Source: Plasmodiophora brassicae (taxonomy: Eukaryota; Endomyxa; Phytomyxea; Plasmodiophorida; Plasmodiophoridae). From it: a stretch of DNA of 64,000 nt. This document shows positions 10,194-20,430 of the stretch, piece after piece. The translations under genes and the position numbers were made by a program. The stretch covers positions 124,001 to 188,000 of the forward strand of contig JASFAU010000017.1 in NCBI GenBank assembly GCA_039704465.1. The letters are read 5' to 3'. The notes under the pieces are model-generated. The model ran no database searches. It saw nothing but the letters and a program-made list of their open reading frames with translations, and was not told the origin of the DNA. How positions within the stretch are numbered: position 1 is the stretch's first letter; each line of letters begins with the position of its first letter.

Positions 10194-11488
10194 ATGCTGT
10201 TCTCCATCGTCCCGTTCGCCCTTCTCATTAGCGCCGTTGCTGCTGTCACGACGCGCCGGCCCGGCGATGGCGCTCTCCAGCTTCTTCACAACGCGTCAGC
10301 TAGTACCGAACACTGCCCTATGCTGAAGCGTGCTATCGAAGACGTCCCCGAAGGTGCACCTGACGCCCTGCAAACAATAGCCCACAACGAGCGTCAGGTC
10401 ATTATCGATTATGTCCATGAGGCTGAAGCAAACGGGGTACGAATACCAATGGCGGCGCAACCTTGCTATTCGCTCTGACTGCATGACAGGCCCAAGCCGC
10501 ATCGCGAATGATCCAGAAGAGGTTCAACGCAATGAACACCACAGATCAGCGCCTACTGCTGTCCGCTGTGCACCGGCTCGGCATGGGTTCCATGGCGACA
10601 GACATCATGGCGACCAAACTAACCTGGGCTGACATTGCAGCGATACGGGATATGCTGCACGACGACGCCGATGCGTTCGGGTTCGTCATGGACTGTTCGC
10701 CCGTCCTGGCCCGCCTTCGTCAAATGGCGCAGAAGGACATGTCCTTCACGCAGGCGACGATCGTGAAGCAAGTTCACGACCTGGTCGCCTACGGTGGCAA
10801 CGCTTCGTTTGTGACCGACACCCTGTGGGATAAGGAGTTTTCCTTGCTTCATCGAGCGGCATGCAATGGCGAAGACATGGTTATCGAGGTTCTCGCGCGT
10901 ATGCCCGGTGTCGACATCAACTCGAACAACTGCCGCGATTACTGGTGGACTCCCCTGCACCTGGCTGCGTTACGGGGGCATACGCAGGTGGCCCGAACGC
11001 TGCTGGCAACGCCTGGGATCGACATCAACAATGCGCAGCAGTACCACAAGATGACACCGCTGCACGTGGCCGCCTTCTCAGGGTTCAGCAATATCACCCA
11101 GCTGCTCCTGACGTCCACCGGGATCAAGGTCAACGAGCGCGACCATCGTGGCCTAACACCTTTGCACTGGGCCGCCCGCAAGGGACATGTTGCCAACGTG
11201 GACATGCTTTTACAGGTCGACGGGGTCTCCGTCGACGCTTTGACACACGCGGACGAGACGGCGCTCGATCTGGCGAAATCCCAGTATCGCCACGATGTCA
11301 TCGTGATGCTGCAGGAGAAGCGTCTCCAGGCTGGGAGCGAGACGGCGATCGATCTTGCCGCACGAGAGCAGCGCGAGGATGTCGCCGGGGCGCCGCGTCG
11401 TCAGGCAGCTGGCGTGTTTGGTCGCGTCATGACCAAGATCAGGAACCTGTGGATTTCTCTCCTAGGCCGTCTCGGTGTTGCCACGTGA
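10194..11488 (+). CDS. Secreted SKP1-like ankyrin protein A1
   Basis: Exon 1 (10194-10436) has a signal peptide (MLFSIVPFALLISAVAAV) and a diverged SKP1 POZ fold (RRPGDGALQLL to VIIDYVHEAEANG). An 80-bp phase-0 intron (10437-10516) leads to exon 2 (10517-11488), beginning with the SKP1 dimerisation-like segment (RLLLSAVHRLGMGSMATDI, TWADIAAIRDML), then about five ankyrin repeats (TPLHLAALRGHTQVARTLL; TPLHVAAFSGFSNITQLLL; TPLHWAARKGHVANVDMLL) and a basic tail; 404 residues in all. SKP1 links F-box proteins to cullin in SCF ubiquitin ligases, so a secreted version may act on another cell's ubiquitin system; that is inference. It converges on A2. An alternative ATG at 10167 would put residues before the signal peptide. 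Confidence 0.8.
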
Positions 11489-11689
11489 TTCGTCAAACGC
11501 ATCATTACACACCAATCGCACGGGCGCTACGACTGCCTGTCAGTACTCGGAAACGTAGAGAGGACGATCAGATCGTTCTCGACCCAGGACGTACTGCAGC
11601 GATGATTAAGTGTAATCCAAATGTGCTGCTGAACCAGAAGGTGGGAAGCTCCTTGTACTTGCCGACAGATCCGAGCAGCGGACTAGTAA

Positions 11690-12897
11690 TTAATTACAAA
11701 GGCGACAGGACCATTTCTGGCACCAATGCCTCAGTCTTAGGGCGACGGGCCTCCGACGTCGATACTGCCTGATCAGCGTCACAAAGTCGAGACAGCCCCG
11801 CCCGCACGCTTGGTCCAAGGATGTATGCCCATGACGGTCTCTGGCGTCGACGTCGATCCCGGGGGTGCTCAGCAGCAACAGGACAACGTGACGATACTGC
11901 TCGTTTACGGCCCAGTGCAGAGGCGTTCGCAGGTTGCGATCGCGCGCGTTGACGTTGGTTCCAGGCGCACTGAGTAGCAGCTCGACAGTACGGCCGTCGC
12001 CCACCATGATGGCCATATGCAACGGCGTCCAGTGGTGATACTGCAGGCCTGCGTTGACATCGATCCCGGGTGCGTTCACCAACAACACGACCACATGTAC
12101 ATGCCCTCGAAGTGCGGCCATGTGCAGAGGCGTCCACTGGCGCGTGCGACAGTTCTTCGCATTGACATCCACGCCAGGGACGTGCAGCAGGGTCTCGACG
12201 ACCAGTTTGTCTCCTTCCCATGCGGCCCAGTGCAGGACGTTGCCACAGATATCCGCCCATGGCGTATCGTTCACCATGGTGACGTTGCCATCTCCGAATA
12301 CGAGCAGGCGAAGAATATGTTCGACCACCGCCTTCCGTTCGACAGTAAGCGCGCGTCGACGAAGCCGTGCCATGCTGGGTGAATTGTCAGCAACGAACCA
12401 GAATGTGTCGTCGTGGAGTCTACTCCGCATGGTTACGATCTCAGCCCAGTTCCGCTTTGTCGACAAGATGGCTTTCGCCATGGAACGAATCTCGAGACAG
12501 TTGGTCGCCGTCAGCAGCCGGCACTGCGCCTCCAGCCCCATTGTATCGACCCTGTCTTCGACCCATTCGGCCATCACGACGTCCTGTTCATGTAATTCAG
12601 TGATCCGAGGAGCCTGCAGATGATCAAGGGTGATCGTGGACGTACCCCACGCTCTGCGACCGTGCTGATGAACTCCACGATCAGTTCCAGTTCGGCATTC
12701 GCTATGGCCGGTAGTGGGATGATGTCCACGTCGGCAACGTCAGCGATAACATGCCCCAGGACGGGGCAATGCCGGACGATAGCCGATGCGTCGACGGCAT
12801 GGTGCACGCCGTCACTGGACCGAATCGACAGGGCGTCCACGACGGCAACCAGGATCATCAGGGCGGCGCGGACGCAGGTACGACGTTCTAAGGGCAT
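11690..12897 (-). CDS. Secreted SKP1-like ankyrin protein A2
   Basis: Exon 1 (12897-12646) codes a signal peptide (core AALMILVAVVDALS) and a POZ domain with the SKP1 hallmark SSDG and IPLPAIANAELELIVEF, matching SKP1's VPLPNVNAAILKKVI. A 62-bp phase-0 intron (12645-12584) joins exon 2 (12583-11690): MAEW and RLLTATNCLEIRSMAKAIL align with SKP1's WDQEFL and LILAANYLDIKGLL. Five or six ankyrin repeats follow (TPLHMAALRGHVHVVVLL; TPLHMAIMVGDGRTVELLL; TPLHWAVNEQYRHVVLLLL), then a short basic C-terminus; 381 residues. This is the clearest SKP1 match among the 5' copies. An upstream in-frame ATG (12918) exists, but 12897 gives the better signal peptide. Confidence 0.85.
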
Positions 12898-13094
12898 TCC
12901 GCACCAATTGGCGCCCATGATCCACCAACCGTCAACTAATCGGGTGCCACGTATATAATACGACCGCAGAACAGTGGTCCGATAATGGTTAAAATCGGCC
13001 GGAGGCCCATCTTCAGCCAGGTCTCGAGGCCGACACGGGGTCGTCGACGTATCGCCCGCATCGGTAAGCAAAGTTTTGAAGAGGATTAGGTTGA

Positions 13095-13321
13095 GCTAGT
13101 ATGCGCTACAGGCTACATCGGCCAGAACGGCAAGCAATGCATAGACGTACGAGCTAATAACCAGCGCGGAATTCGCAGACGATTCGCGCATCGGTCTTTC
13201 AAGTATGGGGCGTTTATGTTCGCGTCTCCGGAAGTACAACTCCTTGTCCGAATGCATAACGAAGTGACTGGCCAGCCAACATGTCTCGTTATCATCATGA
13301 CAAACGGCGTCGAATACGTTT
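13095..13321 (+). pseudogene. TNP2-type transposase relic (zinc-motif region)
   Basis: Plus-strand translation contains QNGKQ and FAHRSFKYGAFMFASPEVQ, matching QNGKQ and ANRSVKYHGAFMFASSDVQ of the transposase exon at 38825-38992. The Cys pair of the intact copy is missing and the flanks decay. It abuts the 3' end of the minus-strand nucleotidyltransferase gene in tail-to-tail orientation, and the same juxtaposition recurs at 24.7 kb, so it was duplicated with that gene. Confidence 0.65.
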
Positions 13322-14491
13322 TCATTGGTCAACGGTTTTATATGCGATTTCAACAGCGGCTTGTCTAATGGCATCTGCAGTTTGGGCCCTAAGCCAGGCA
13401 TGAAACCGAGGCCAGTCGGGGCCGTGTGCTTCCCGCGTGGCTTGCAGAACGCGTCCTACGTCGGCACCTTTTAATCCAGGGATCCATTGCTGCAGGAGTG
13501 GGCCATTAATATATGGCTTGCAAAGCTGGCGCGCGCGGTCGTCCATTGCGCGTTGCCTGATGAGAGACAGGTGCCTTGCATAGGAGTCCTGTTTGTCGAA
13601 ATGGTTCAGCGCCATCTGCTTGACTTGTTCAATGCCGTATGCATCGTATGGCGGATGTGTTGCTTCCTGGGAAACGTACTGTATGTACTGGACGATCAGC
13701 GGCCGTCGCCTCATTCGACGCCTCATATCACTGCTCTTCTGTTCAGACCAAGACTGCAGCGCCTTTGGATGGAAGTACCGTGCCCTGTGCACAATGTCGA
13801 ACATTTCGATACTGGACAAGGGCGTACAGCCGTCGAACGCACGCGGAGGCAGGCCGACGAATTCAGCGATCATCACAGGGTCAATCGATAAAAGGAAACT
13901 GCCGTCCTTCTTGGACAAATGAATATTAGAAACGCCATCGTCAAGCCCATTCATCTCGTCTGACAGCCGTACTGCCACAGTACTGTCGACTAGAAATAAT
14001 CCTTTGTCGGACAGGAGGAGGTTATAGAGCGACAGTGATTTCTGAAGCAGCCAGACAAAATCGCCGTTGGACTTCACGCTTGTTACCAATGGTAACAGAT
14101 CTGGGTCATGGATAAGAGCAACGTCAACCTGGTAACGTTCCTTTGTCAGGAATGAAATCGTACGACCACATCGAACGATCCCGTGCTGCAGGTCGCCGCC
14201 AATGGCCTCGACGACAGCGCTCTTCATCGTTGGTAATAAATTGCCAAGCATATCTGCCGAATCAGCAGACACGTAGAAATCGACATCGCCAAAATCGGCC
14301 TTGTCAGCGACTTCCGGCGGCTGACGCACCTGTCGTTTCATGTCAGGGAAGACAGGCAAACCATCGGAATCTCGTACGATCGTTCGTACGACTAGCCCAA
14401 CATTCTCCAAGGCAGCCCTGACAGCGCTTGAGACACGCAGGAATTCACCGCGTGTCAGACTGGACGTCTCCGGGAACGCGTTGCCGCCCAT
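13322..14491 (-). CDS. Pol-beta-type nucleotidyltransferase-like protein N1
   Basis: From MGGNAFPETSS (14491) it gives 389 residues; a longer in-frame start exists at 14569. GDVDFYVSAD supplies a DxD pair and YQVDVALI a third acidic residue, the arrangement of Pol-beta-fold nucleotidyltransferases. The C-terminal YINGPLLQQWIPGLKGADVG resembles the 'ING...G..vG' helix region of tRNA CCA-adding enzymes. The MGG start recalls nucleotidyltransferases I associate with large DNA viruses and protists, from memory and not verified. It lies about 235 bp downstream of a J-like gene on the same strand; the pair recurs at 20.4-21.3 and 22.7-24.7 kb. Single exon. Substrate unknown. Confidence 0.65.
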   Translation of the reverse strand: MGGNAFPETSSLTRGEFLRVSSAVRAALENVGLVVRTIVRDSDGLPVFPDMKRQVRQPPEVADKADFGDVDFYVSADSADMLGNLLPTMKSAVVEAIGGDLQHGIVRCGRTISFLTKERYQVDVALIHDPDLLPLVTSVKSNGDFVWLLQKSLSLYNLLLSDKGLFLVDSTVAVRLSDEMNGLDDGVSNIHLSKKDGSFLLSIDPVMIAEFVGLPPRAFDGCTPLSSIEMFDIVHRARYFHPKALQSWSEQKSSDMRRRMRRRPLIVQYIQYVSQEATHPPYDAYGIEQVKQMALNHFDKQDSYARHLSLIRQRAMDDRARQLCKPYINGPLLQQWIPGLKGADVGRVLQATREAHGPDWPRFHAWLRAQTADAIRQAAVEIAYKTVDQ

Positions 14492-14726
14492 GTGCGGTGT
14501 ACCTATACTCGGTACGCAAACGCGGCGCACACTTAGGCGGGCTGCGCCGCCGACGTTCTTCGGGCACAAATCCGTAAGCTCCTAGCGGGCTCTACCTGCA
14601 ACAAATTTTCAACGCCGGCCATGACACGATACCATTCCACGTTGGTTCCATGGGTGTACAATAAGAATATTGCGATCGCTGCCCGAAACTAAAACATGTT
14701 CAAGGGAAGTCCCGATTTCGATTAGT

Positions 14727-15272
14727 TTATGGATGACGTGGACTCGGCTGTTCCTGTTGCTGCTTCTTGATCGACAGTACTTTGAATAGCTCGGTTCGGA
14801 ATGCCCTTTCGTTCTCGGGGACGTTTTTCGCATCGAACTTGTCCGGGTGTACCAGCAAAGTAGTTGGCCTATATTTGGCATCCGGCTTTCCTGCAATGAA
14901 CTGGCAAATTTCCTCCAGAGTCTTGGATCGCGACCATTCCATTAAGTTGAGGCGTGCGCCGCGATCGACCGCATCCAGGAACACGGCGTGCAATTTCGAC
15001 ATGGATTCGCTAGACTTGGCAGCCGCCATTAGTTGCCGGTACGTCTTTTCGGCCTCGTTGATCTGCGGTTCGGGCGTTGCCGGGACATTCCCACGGAACC
15101 GTTCACGGCGCCGGTGCTCACTTTGTCGGTTCCTCTGCTCTTGGAAACCAGCTGAGGCAGAACGTTTCGATCCCAGCACCGTGAGCGTTGTTACTACGAG
15201 CGCGAGCCCCGCGACCACCATGAAGATCGAGAACCGCTTCAAAGCCTTCTCCGCCTTCGCCGAACATGCCAT
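14727..15272 (-). CDS. Short membrane protein with HPDK (J-like) motif, copy J1
   Basis: About 181 residues from ATG 15272. A basic N-terminus (MACSAKAEKALKRF), one membrane segment (IFMVVAGLALVVTTLTVLG), a charged linker, a helical region, then TTLLVHPDKFDAK and RTELFKVLSIKK. The HPDK tripeptide-plus-Lys between a hydrophobic helix and an E/F/L-rich helix resembles helices II and III of a DnaJ J domain, without a clear helix I. The other two copies start MGC (possible N-myristoylation plus palmitoylation); this one has Ala at position 2. J proteins stimulate Hsp70; whether this shortened motif does so is unknown. Upstream DNA shares about 250 bp with the other copies. Confidence 0.65.
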   Translation of the reverse strand: MACSAKAEKALKRFSIFMVVAGLALVVTTLTVLGSKRSASAGFQEQRNRQSEHRRRERFRGNVPATPEPQINEAEKTYRQLMAAAKSSESMSKLHAVFLDAVDRGARLNLMEWSRSKTLEEICQFIAGKPDAKYRPTTLLVHPDKFDAKNVPENERAFRTELFKVLSIKKQQQEQPSPRHP

Positions 15273-15275
15273 CAC

Positions 15276-16281
15276 GACGACGACGCCTTTGCTGAGTAGA
15301 CGATGAACCGGTCCGTGACGATGGGCAACCTGGCGCTAAGTGCATTTTGGACGTGCGAAAGAAGACAATTCGCCACTGGACATACGTCCTATACCTATTC
15401 TTGGACCGCCCTGTCCGCTACGTTTGCCACAGCGAAGACATGCGCCAGGCGCAAAATGCGCTTCGCTGCCAAACCACGGGACAGTCAGTCCGTGACAAGG
15501 ACACCTCGTCGAGGATGCCAAATGCGATCACATTTTTCAAACCCCGCACTCTTCGCCTCTTCTCGCTCTATTCCGCTGGCGTGTTACGTTTTCACATCTT
15601 CGACAACCAGAAGCTCATCCATGCCGGACATGTTCTGTGGCGCAACGTGGGTGCACCTGTACAGGGTACTTCTCTACGTGTGGCACACTCGTGAGCCGCC
15701 TTACACCTTTCAGCCTACCCTGATAGGTTCATCTGCACAAGCTTAGGTTTCGAGTTGGTTAGAGTCGCGTGCTCAATTGGAAATGACTAAAGACCAGCGT
15801 CTTTGAACCCAGAATTCCGCTCCTGGACGTGCGACGTCGACCATGCCAGGCCGCAGGCAGACGACGACGGCAACGGGGAACCGGACGATGACCCTGACCG
15901 AATGTAACATGACCCGCATCGTGTATGTTCCTGACGCAACCGCCGCGGGCGGCGGGGGGGAGGGGGCACGACGACCGGGCCGGGGCAATGCCGCTCAGCT
16001 GCGCGTCGCAGCCCCGTCGAACATACAATATTGTTCTATCCAGACGGCCCCGATGGTAGACTTAAAGTGTTCCACGGCCCGCGACCCTCACCTACCGCTA
16101 GTACGATACGCTGCCAGACAGTGCGGGCCTGGATCAGACAACGGATTAATCGATCGGAACTGCGCCGCGCGCCAGTCCCGCCCGGTCGGCGCATGCGCCT
16201 ACACCCGGACCAGATTGCTATTACTATCGCTAGAACAGCCGGCATCACACAGCGACCAACGTATTGTTCGACCGACTCGAG
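15276..16281. other. Intergenic: J1 upstream region and left part of the second duplicated unit
   Basis: 15300-15540 is the J1 promoter side, homologous in inverted orientation to 20170-20430 and partly to 22320-22400 (shared ACGAGGTGTCC and ACGGACTGACTGTCCC-like blocks). From about 15597 the sequence matches 9684 onward, the second copy of the A1/A2 duplication. A G-run (15950-15965) interrupts it. No convincing gene. Confidence 0.6.
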
Positions 16282-18265
16282 ATGCACAAGCAGCCACGTT
16301 CCGGTGCCACCGAAGGTGCACCTGACGCCCTGCAAACAATAGCCCACAACGAGCGTCTGGTCATTATCGATTACATCCATGTGGCTGAAGCAAACGGGGT
16401 ACGAATACCAATGGCGGCGCAACCTTGATATTCGCGCTAACTGCATGATAGGGCCAAGCCGCATCGCGAATGATCCAGGAGAGGTTCAACGCAATGAACA
16501 CCACAGATCAGCGCCTACTGCTGTCCGCTGTGCACCGGCTCGGCATGGGTTCCATGGCGACAGACATCATGTCGACCAAACGAACCTGGGCTGACATTGC
16601 AACGATACGGGATATGCTGCACGACGACGCCGATGCGTTCTGGTTCGTCATGGACTGTTCGCCCGTCCTGGCCCGCCTTCGTCAAATGGCGCAGAAGGAC
16701 ACGCAGGCGACGATCGTAAAGCAAGTTCACGACCTGGTCGCCTACGGTGGCAACGCTTCGTTTGTGACCGACACCCTGTGGGATAAGGAGTTTTCCTTGC
16801 TTCATCGAGCGGCATGCAATGGCGAAGACATGGTTATCGAGCTTCTCGCACGTTGCCCCGGCGTCGACATCAACTCGAACAACTGCCGCGATTACTGGTG
16901 GACTCCACTGCACCTGGCTGCGTTACGGTGGCATACGCAAGTGGCCCGAACGCTGCTGGCAACGCCTGGGATCGACACCAACAATGCGCGGCAGTATCAC
17001 AAGATGACACCGCTGCACGTGGCCGCCTTCTCAGGGTGCAGCAATATCACCCAGCTGCTCCTGAAGTCCACCGGGATCAAGGTCAACGAGCGCGACCATC
17101 GTGGCCTAACACCGTTGCACTGGGCCGCCCGCAAGGGACATGTTGCCAACGTGGATATGCTTTTACAGGTCGACGGGGTCTCCGTCGACGCTTTGACACA
17201 CGCGAACGAGACAGCGCTCGATCTGGCGAAATCCCAGTATCGCCACGATGTCGTCGCGATGCTGCAGAAGAAGCGTCTTCAGGCTGGGAGCGAGACGGCG
17301 ATCGATCTAGCCGCACGAGAGCAGCGCGAGGATGTCGCCGCGGCGCAGCGTCGTCAGGCAGCTGGCGTGTTTGGTCGCCTCATGACCAAGATCAGGAACC
17401 TGTGAATTTCTCTCCTAGGTCGTCTCGGTGTTGCCACGTGATTCGTCAAACGCATCATTACACACCAATCGCACGGGCGCTACGACTGCCTGTCAGTACT
17501 CGGAAACGTAGAGAGGACGATCAGATCGCTCTCGACCCAGGACGTACTGCAGCAATGAGTAAGTGTAATCCAAATGTGTTGCTGAACCGTAAGGTGGGGA
17601 GCTCCTTGTACTTGCCGACAGATCCGGGCAGCGGGCTAGTAATTAATTACAAAGGCGACAGGACCATTTCTGGCACCAATGCGTTAGTCTTAGGGCGAAG
17701 GGCCCACGACGTCGATACTGCCTGATCAGCGTCACGAAGTCGAGACAGCCCTGCCCGCACGCTTGATCCAAGGATGTATGCCCATGACGGTCTCTGGCGT
17801 CGACGTCGATCCCGGGGGTGCTCAGCAGCAACAGGACAACGTGACGATACTGCTCGTTTACGGCCCAGTGCAGAGGCGTTCGCAGGTTGCGATCGCGCGC
17901 ATTGACGTTGGTTCCAGGCGCACTGAGTAGCAACTCGACAGTACGGCCGACACCCATCATGATGGCCATATGCAACGGCGTCCAGTGGTGATAATGCAGG
18001 CCTGAGTTGACATCGATCCCGGGTGCGTTCACGAACAGCACGACCGCATGTACATGCCCTCGAAGTGCGGCCATGTGCAGGGGCGTCCGCTGGCGCGTGC
18101 GGCAGTCCTTCGCATTGACATCCACGCCAGGGACATGCAGCAGGGTCTCGACGACCAGTTTGTCTCCTTCCCATGCGGCCCAGTGCAGGACGTTGCCACA
18201 GATATCCGCCCATGGCGTATCGTTCACCATGCTGACGTTGCCATCTCCGAATACCGGCGTACTCA
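15597..18265 (+). repeat. Tandem segmental duplicate of about 9684-12300
   Basis: Same gene order and orientation as the first unit: A1-like gene on plus, A2-like on minus, with very high identity over the coding parts and the shared 200-bp spacer. The second copy carries an in-frame deletion in A3 and loses homology abruptly at about 18265 inside the A2-like gene. Confidence 0.85.
16282..17405 (+). CDS. SKP1-like ankyrin protein A3, signal peptide deleted
   Basis: Paralog of A1. Exon 1 (16282-16398, only 39 codons) starts MHKQPRSGAT and joins straight to EGAPDALQTIAHNERLVI: relative to A1 about 135 bp coding the signal peptide and the first half of the POZ fold are gone, but the frame survives. 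An 80-bp phase-0 intron (16399-16478) leads to exon 2 (16479-17405). The dimerisation-like segment and ankyrin repeats are intact; a TGG-to-TGA change ends it 11 codons before A1 (stop at 17403). Product would be 347 residues and cytosolic, or the locus may be an early pseudogene. A four-residue deletion (MSFT) also separates it from A1. Confidence 0.65.
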
Positions 18266-18411
18266 ACAGTAACGTGACGGCCTGAATGCGTCCATATATA
18301 CAGCCGCCACATGCAATGGCGTCCAGTCGTACACCTTGATGTTGTTGGAATTGACGTTGATCGCAGGGACCTGAAGCAGCACCTGGCGAATGTCGACCCC
18401 GCCTGGGTCAC
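17643..18411 (-). pseudogene. Chimeric A2-like ankyrin pseudogene A4
   Basis: 17643-18260 is nearly identical to the A2 ankyrin region (VFGDGNVSMVNDTPWADI to the same C-terminus). Upstream of about 18265 the POZ and dimerisation parts are missing and replaced by a fragment of another ankyrin protein in a different frame (QVLLQVPAINVNSNN, YDWTPLHVAAVYMDAF) that meets a stop. No signal-peptide exon is present. Read as a recombination-made, non-functional copy. Confidence 0.75.
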
Positions 18412-18494
18412 ACGCGGCCCAGGGACGGTGCTGACCAGGCTCGAATTGCCTCCGAAGACGATCAGGCCAGGGATTTGCCTATAGCCAATGGCTT

Positions 18495-19627
18495 ATGTCA
18501 ACCCGTCCGCCCATGTTTCGCGTCCCATTTGTGAACGTGGCCCAGGGCCGCCCAAGGTGCCAGCATGGCAGTCACTTCCGGGCAAGAACGCAGACGGTTG
18601 GCACCACCTGGATGCGCGAATTCCCGATCTTCCCGGCTGAGGATGATGACGCGACTCGCAACGTTAGGGGAACCACTACGGTCGGCAACGCGCGGTGGTT
18701 TTACATAAGTGTACACCACGTTGCCACCCTGGAAGGATCGTCGCCCAACGCCGTCTTCGACCTAAAGCCCATGTTCACGATCGCCGGCCACTCGGCGGAA
18801 GGGTTCGCTGTGGTCCCCTGTCGTCGCACGGTGCCTGACGACCGGAGACGTGAATGCCTCAGTTTCAGACGTCTCCGGAGACGTCTGAAACTGAGGCATT
18901 CACGTCTGGGAACCGCATGAATCCACCTGGAACGTGTCGTCGACCGCGTACAATGGCCACGCCAGATCGGTGGAAGACATTCAGTGGTCCCCGTCCGGAC
19001 ACGTCGACAGAAGATGCGTTTGGTGCCTGCGACGTTGCCAGTCCGTCTGACTGACGCTTGACCATTTAGCATTCGGATATGGGGCACGAGGACGCAGCAG
19101 AAGTCGATGTAAACGATGCGCACGCCGGCGACGTCAATGTGATATCGTGGAACGGAACGGTGCCGCACCTGATGGTGTCGGGCAACGACGACGGGTCGTT
19201 CAAGATCTGGAACCTGCGCGTCTTCAAGACGGGGCACGCCGCCGGGTTCTTCCAGTGGCACGACAAGCCGATCACGGCGATCGAGTGGCACCCGACGCAG
19301 GATTCCGTCCTGGGCGTCACGTCGGAAGACGACAGTTGCACGATCTGGGGCATGTGATCGGTCGAGCTGGACCGGGAGGAGATGGCGTTGCGGCCGGGTG
19401 CTGGTGGCGCCGAGCTCGGCGGCGTCGACATCCCACAGCTGGTCTTCGTGCACCGTAGTCAGACCCAATTAAGGTCGGCACCGTTCTCGCATTCGCTGAC
19501 GGGGCATCGCTTCTGACGCAATCGACAGGATCTGCGATTCCATCCACAGGTCCCGTCCCTTATCGCAACGACCGAGTACGATGGGTTCAACTTCTTCAAA
19601 CCGGACAACCTCGATGCCCCCTGATTT
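18495..19627 (+). pseudogene. Rearranged GRWD1/RRB1 pseudogene
   Basis: Broken copy of the GRWD1 gene at 27.4-29.1 kb. 18495-18620 carries REFAHPG and NRLRSCPEV in minus orientation; 18715-18830 carries SSPNAVFDLKPMFTIAGHS in plus orientation; a 62-bp palindrome follows; then EPHESTWNV, a shift in frame, and NDAHAGDVNVISWNGTVPHL to DDSCTIWGM before a stop at 19355. The intron-2-like sequence and exon-3 relic (FNFFKPDNLDA) reach 19627. Introns are retained, so it arose by DNA duplication, not by retrocopy. Confidence 0.85.
18846..18907. repeat. 62-bp perfect spacerless palindrome
   Basis: The two 31-bp arms are exactly complementary about the CTCC|GGAG centre at 18876/18877. The right arm belongs to the GRWD1-like sequence; the left arm is an inverted copy of it that replaced or pushed aside the parental bases. 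This is a fold-back (template-switch) signature, or an assembly artefact. Confidence 0.9.
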
Positions 19628-20430
19628 ATACAAAGCGACTGTCTGTCCCGTAGTCGGCGGCCAGTCAGCGTGCGCCCTTACTCCCAATGCACAGTCGACG
19701 TCGACGTTGCCGATCCGAGAGATGGCCAAACTATGGGGTCGGTCGCCTCACACGAGCACGATTCGCTTTGTGCCGGCGGGTTCGTTGCGCCGAGTGCCAC
19801 TGTCCACGACCAAGTCGAACAGGAACTGACCCTAGATATGTCGTAGCAGACAGCGCAGACGAACGTGCCACGTAACTCGCACAAGGGAATCAAGGCGGTC
19901 CAACGTCGGTGCCGTCGCCGGCGTACGACCAATTGTCCGCGGTGCACCTGCGAACGAAACCGACCAGGTCGCCGAACGTGCACAGCCCTGAGCTAAACGC
20001 CGCCCATCATGACTCATTCGTGCCGGGCGCTGGCAGCCAGTTCGACGCGCCGGAGCGCTGCCAGTGTATCGCCTGCGACCCGTACCTGATCGTCGAACGC
20101 GCAGGCGCCCTAGCGCCACCAGGTACAGAACTGGACTGTGGCTTACAGCAATCGGTAACGTAACAGGGCGAAAGGGAGTTTCCAAATATGTTTCTATGAT
20201 CGCATTTGATGTCCACAACGAGGCGTCCCTGTTGCGGACTGACTGTCCCTTGGTTTGGCAGCAAAACAGCGCAGAGCGTCGTCGCGGCCAAGTGGCAGAC
20301 CAAAGTGGTCCAAGTATAGGAACAGCCAGTGGCGATTGTCAACTTTGGACGCCCAAATAGCACTTAACGGTAACTTGCCCTTCGCCGCGGACCGCCCGCC
20401 CATCACTTAAGCAAAGGCGTCGTCGTCGTG
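19628..20430. other. Intergenic; conserved upstream block of the J3 cassette from about 20170
   Basis: 19628-20170 shows no gene I can support. From about 20170 to 20430 it is homologous to the DNA upstream of J1 (15300-15540, inverted), including a TGGTTTGGCAGC stretch and CAAAGGCGTCGTCGTCGTGATGG at the start codon, so the promoter was copied with the cassette. Confidence 0.6.

Noticed and set aside
14491..15272. J1 and N1 as two exons of one gene
   Set aside because: J frames end in stop codons at equivalent places in all three copies and no consistent donor/acceptor joins them; kept as separate genes, though not fully excluded.
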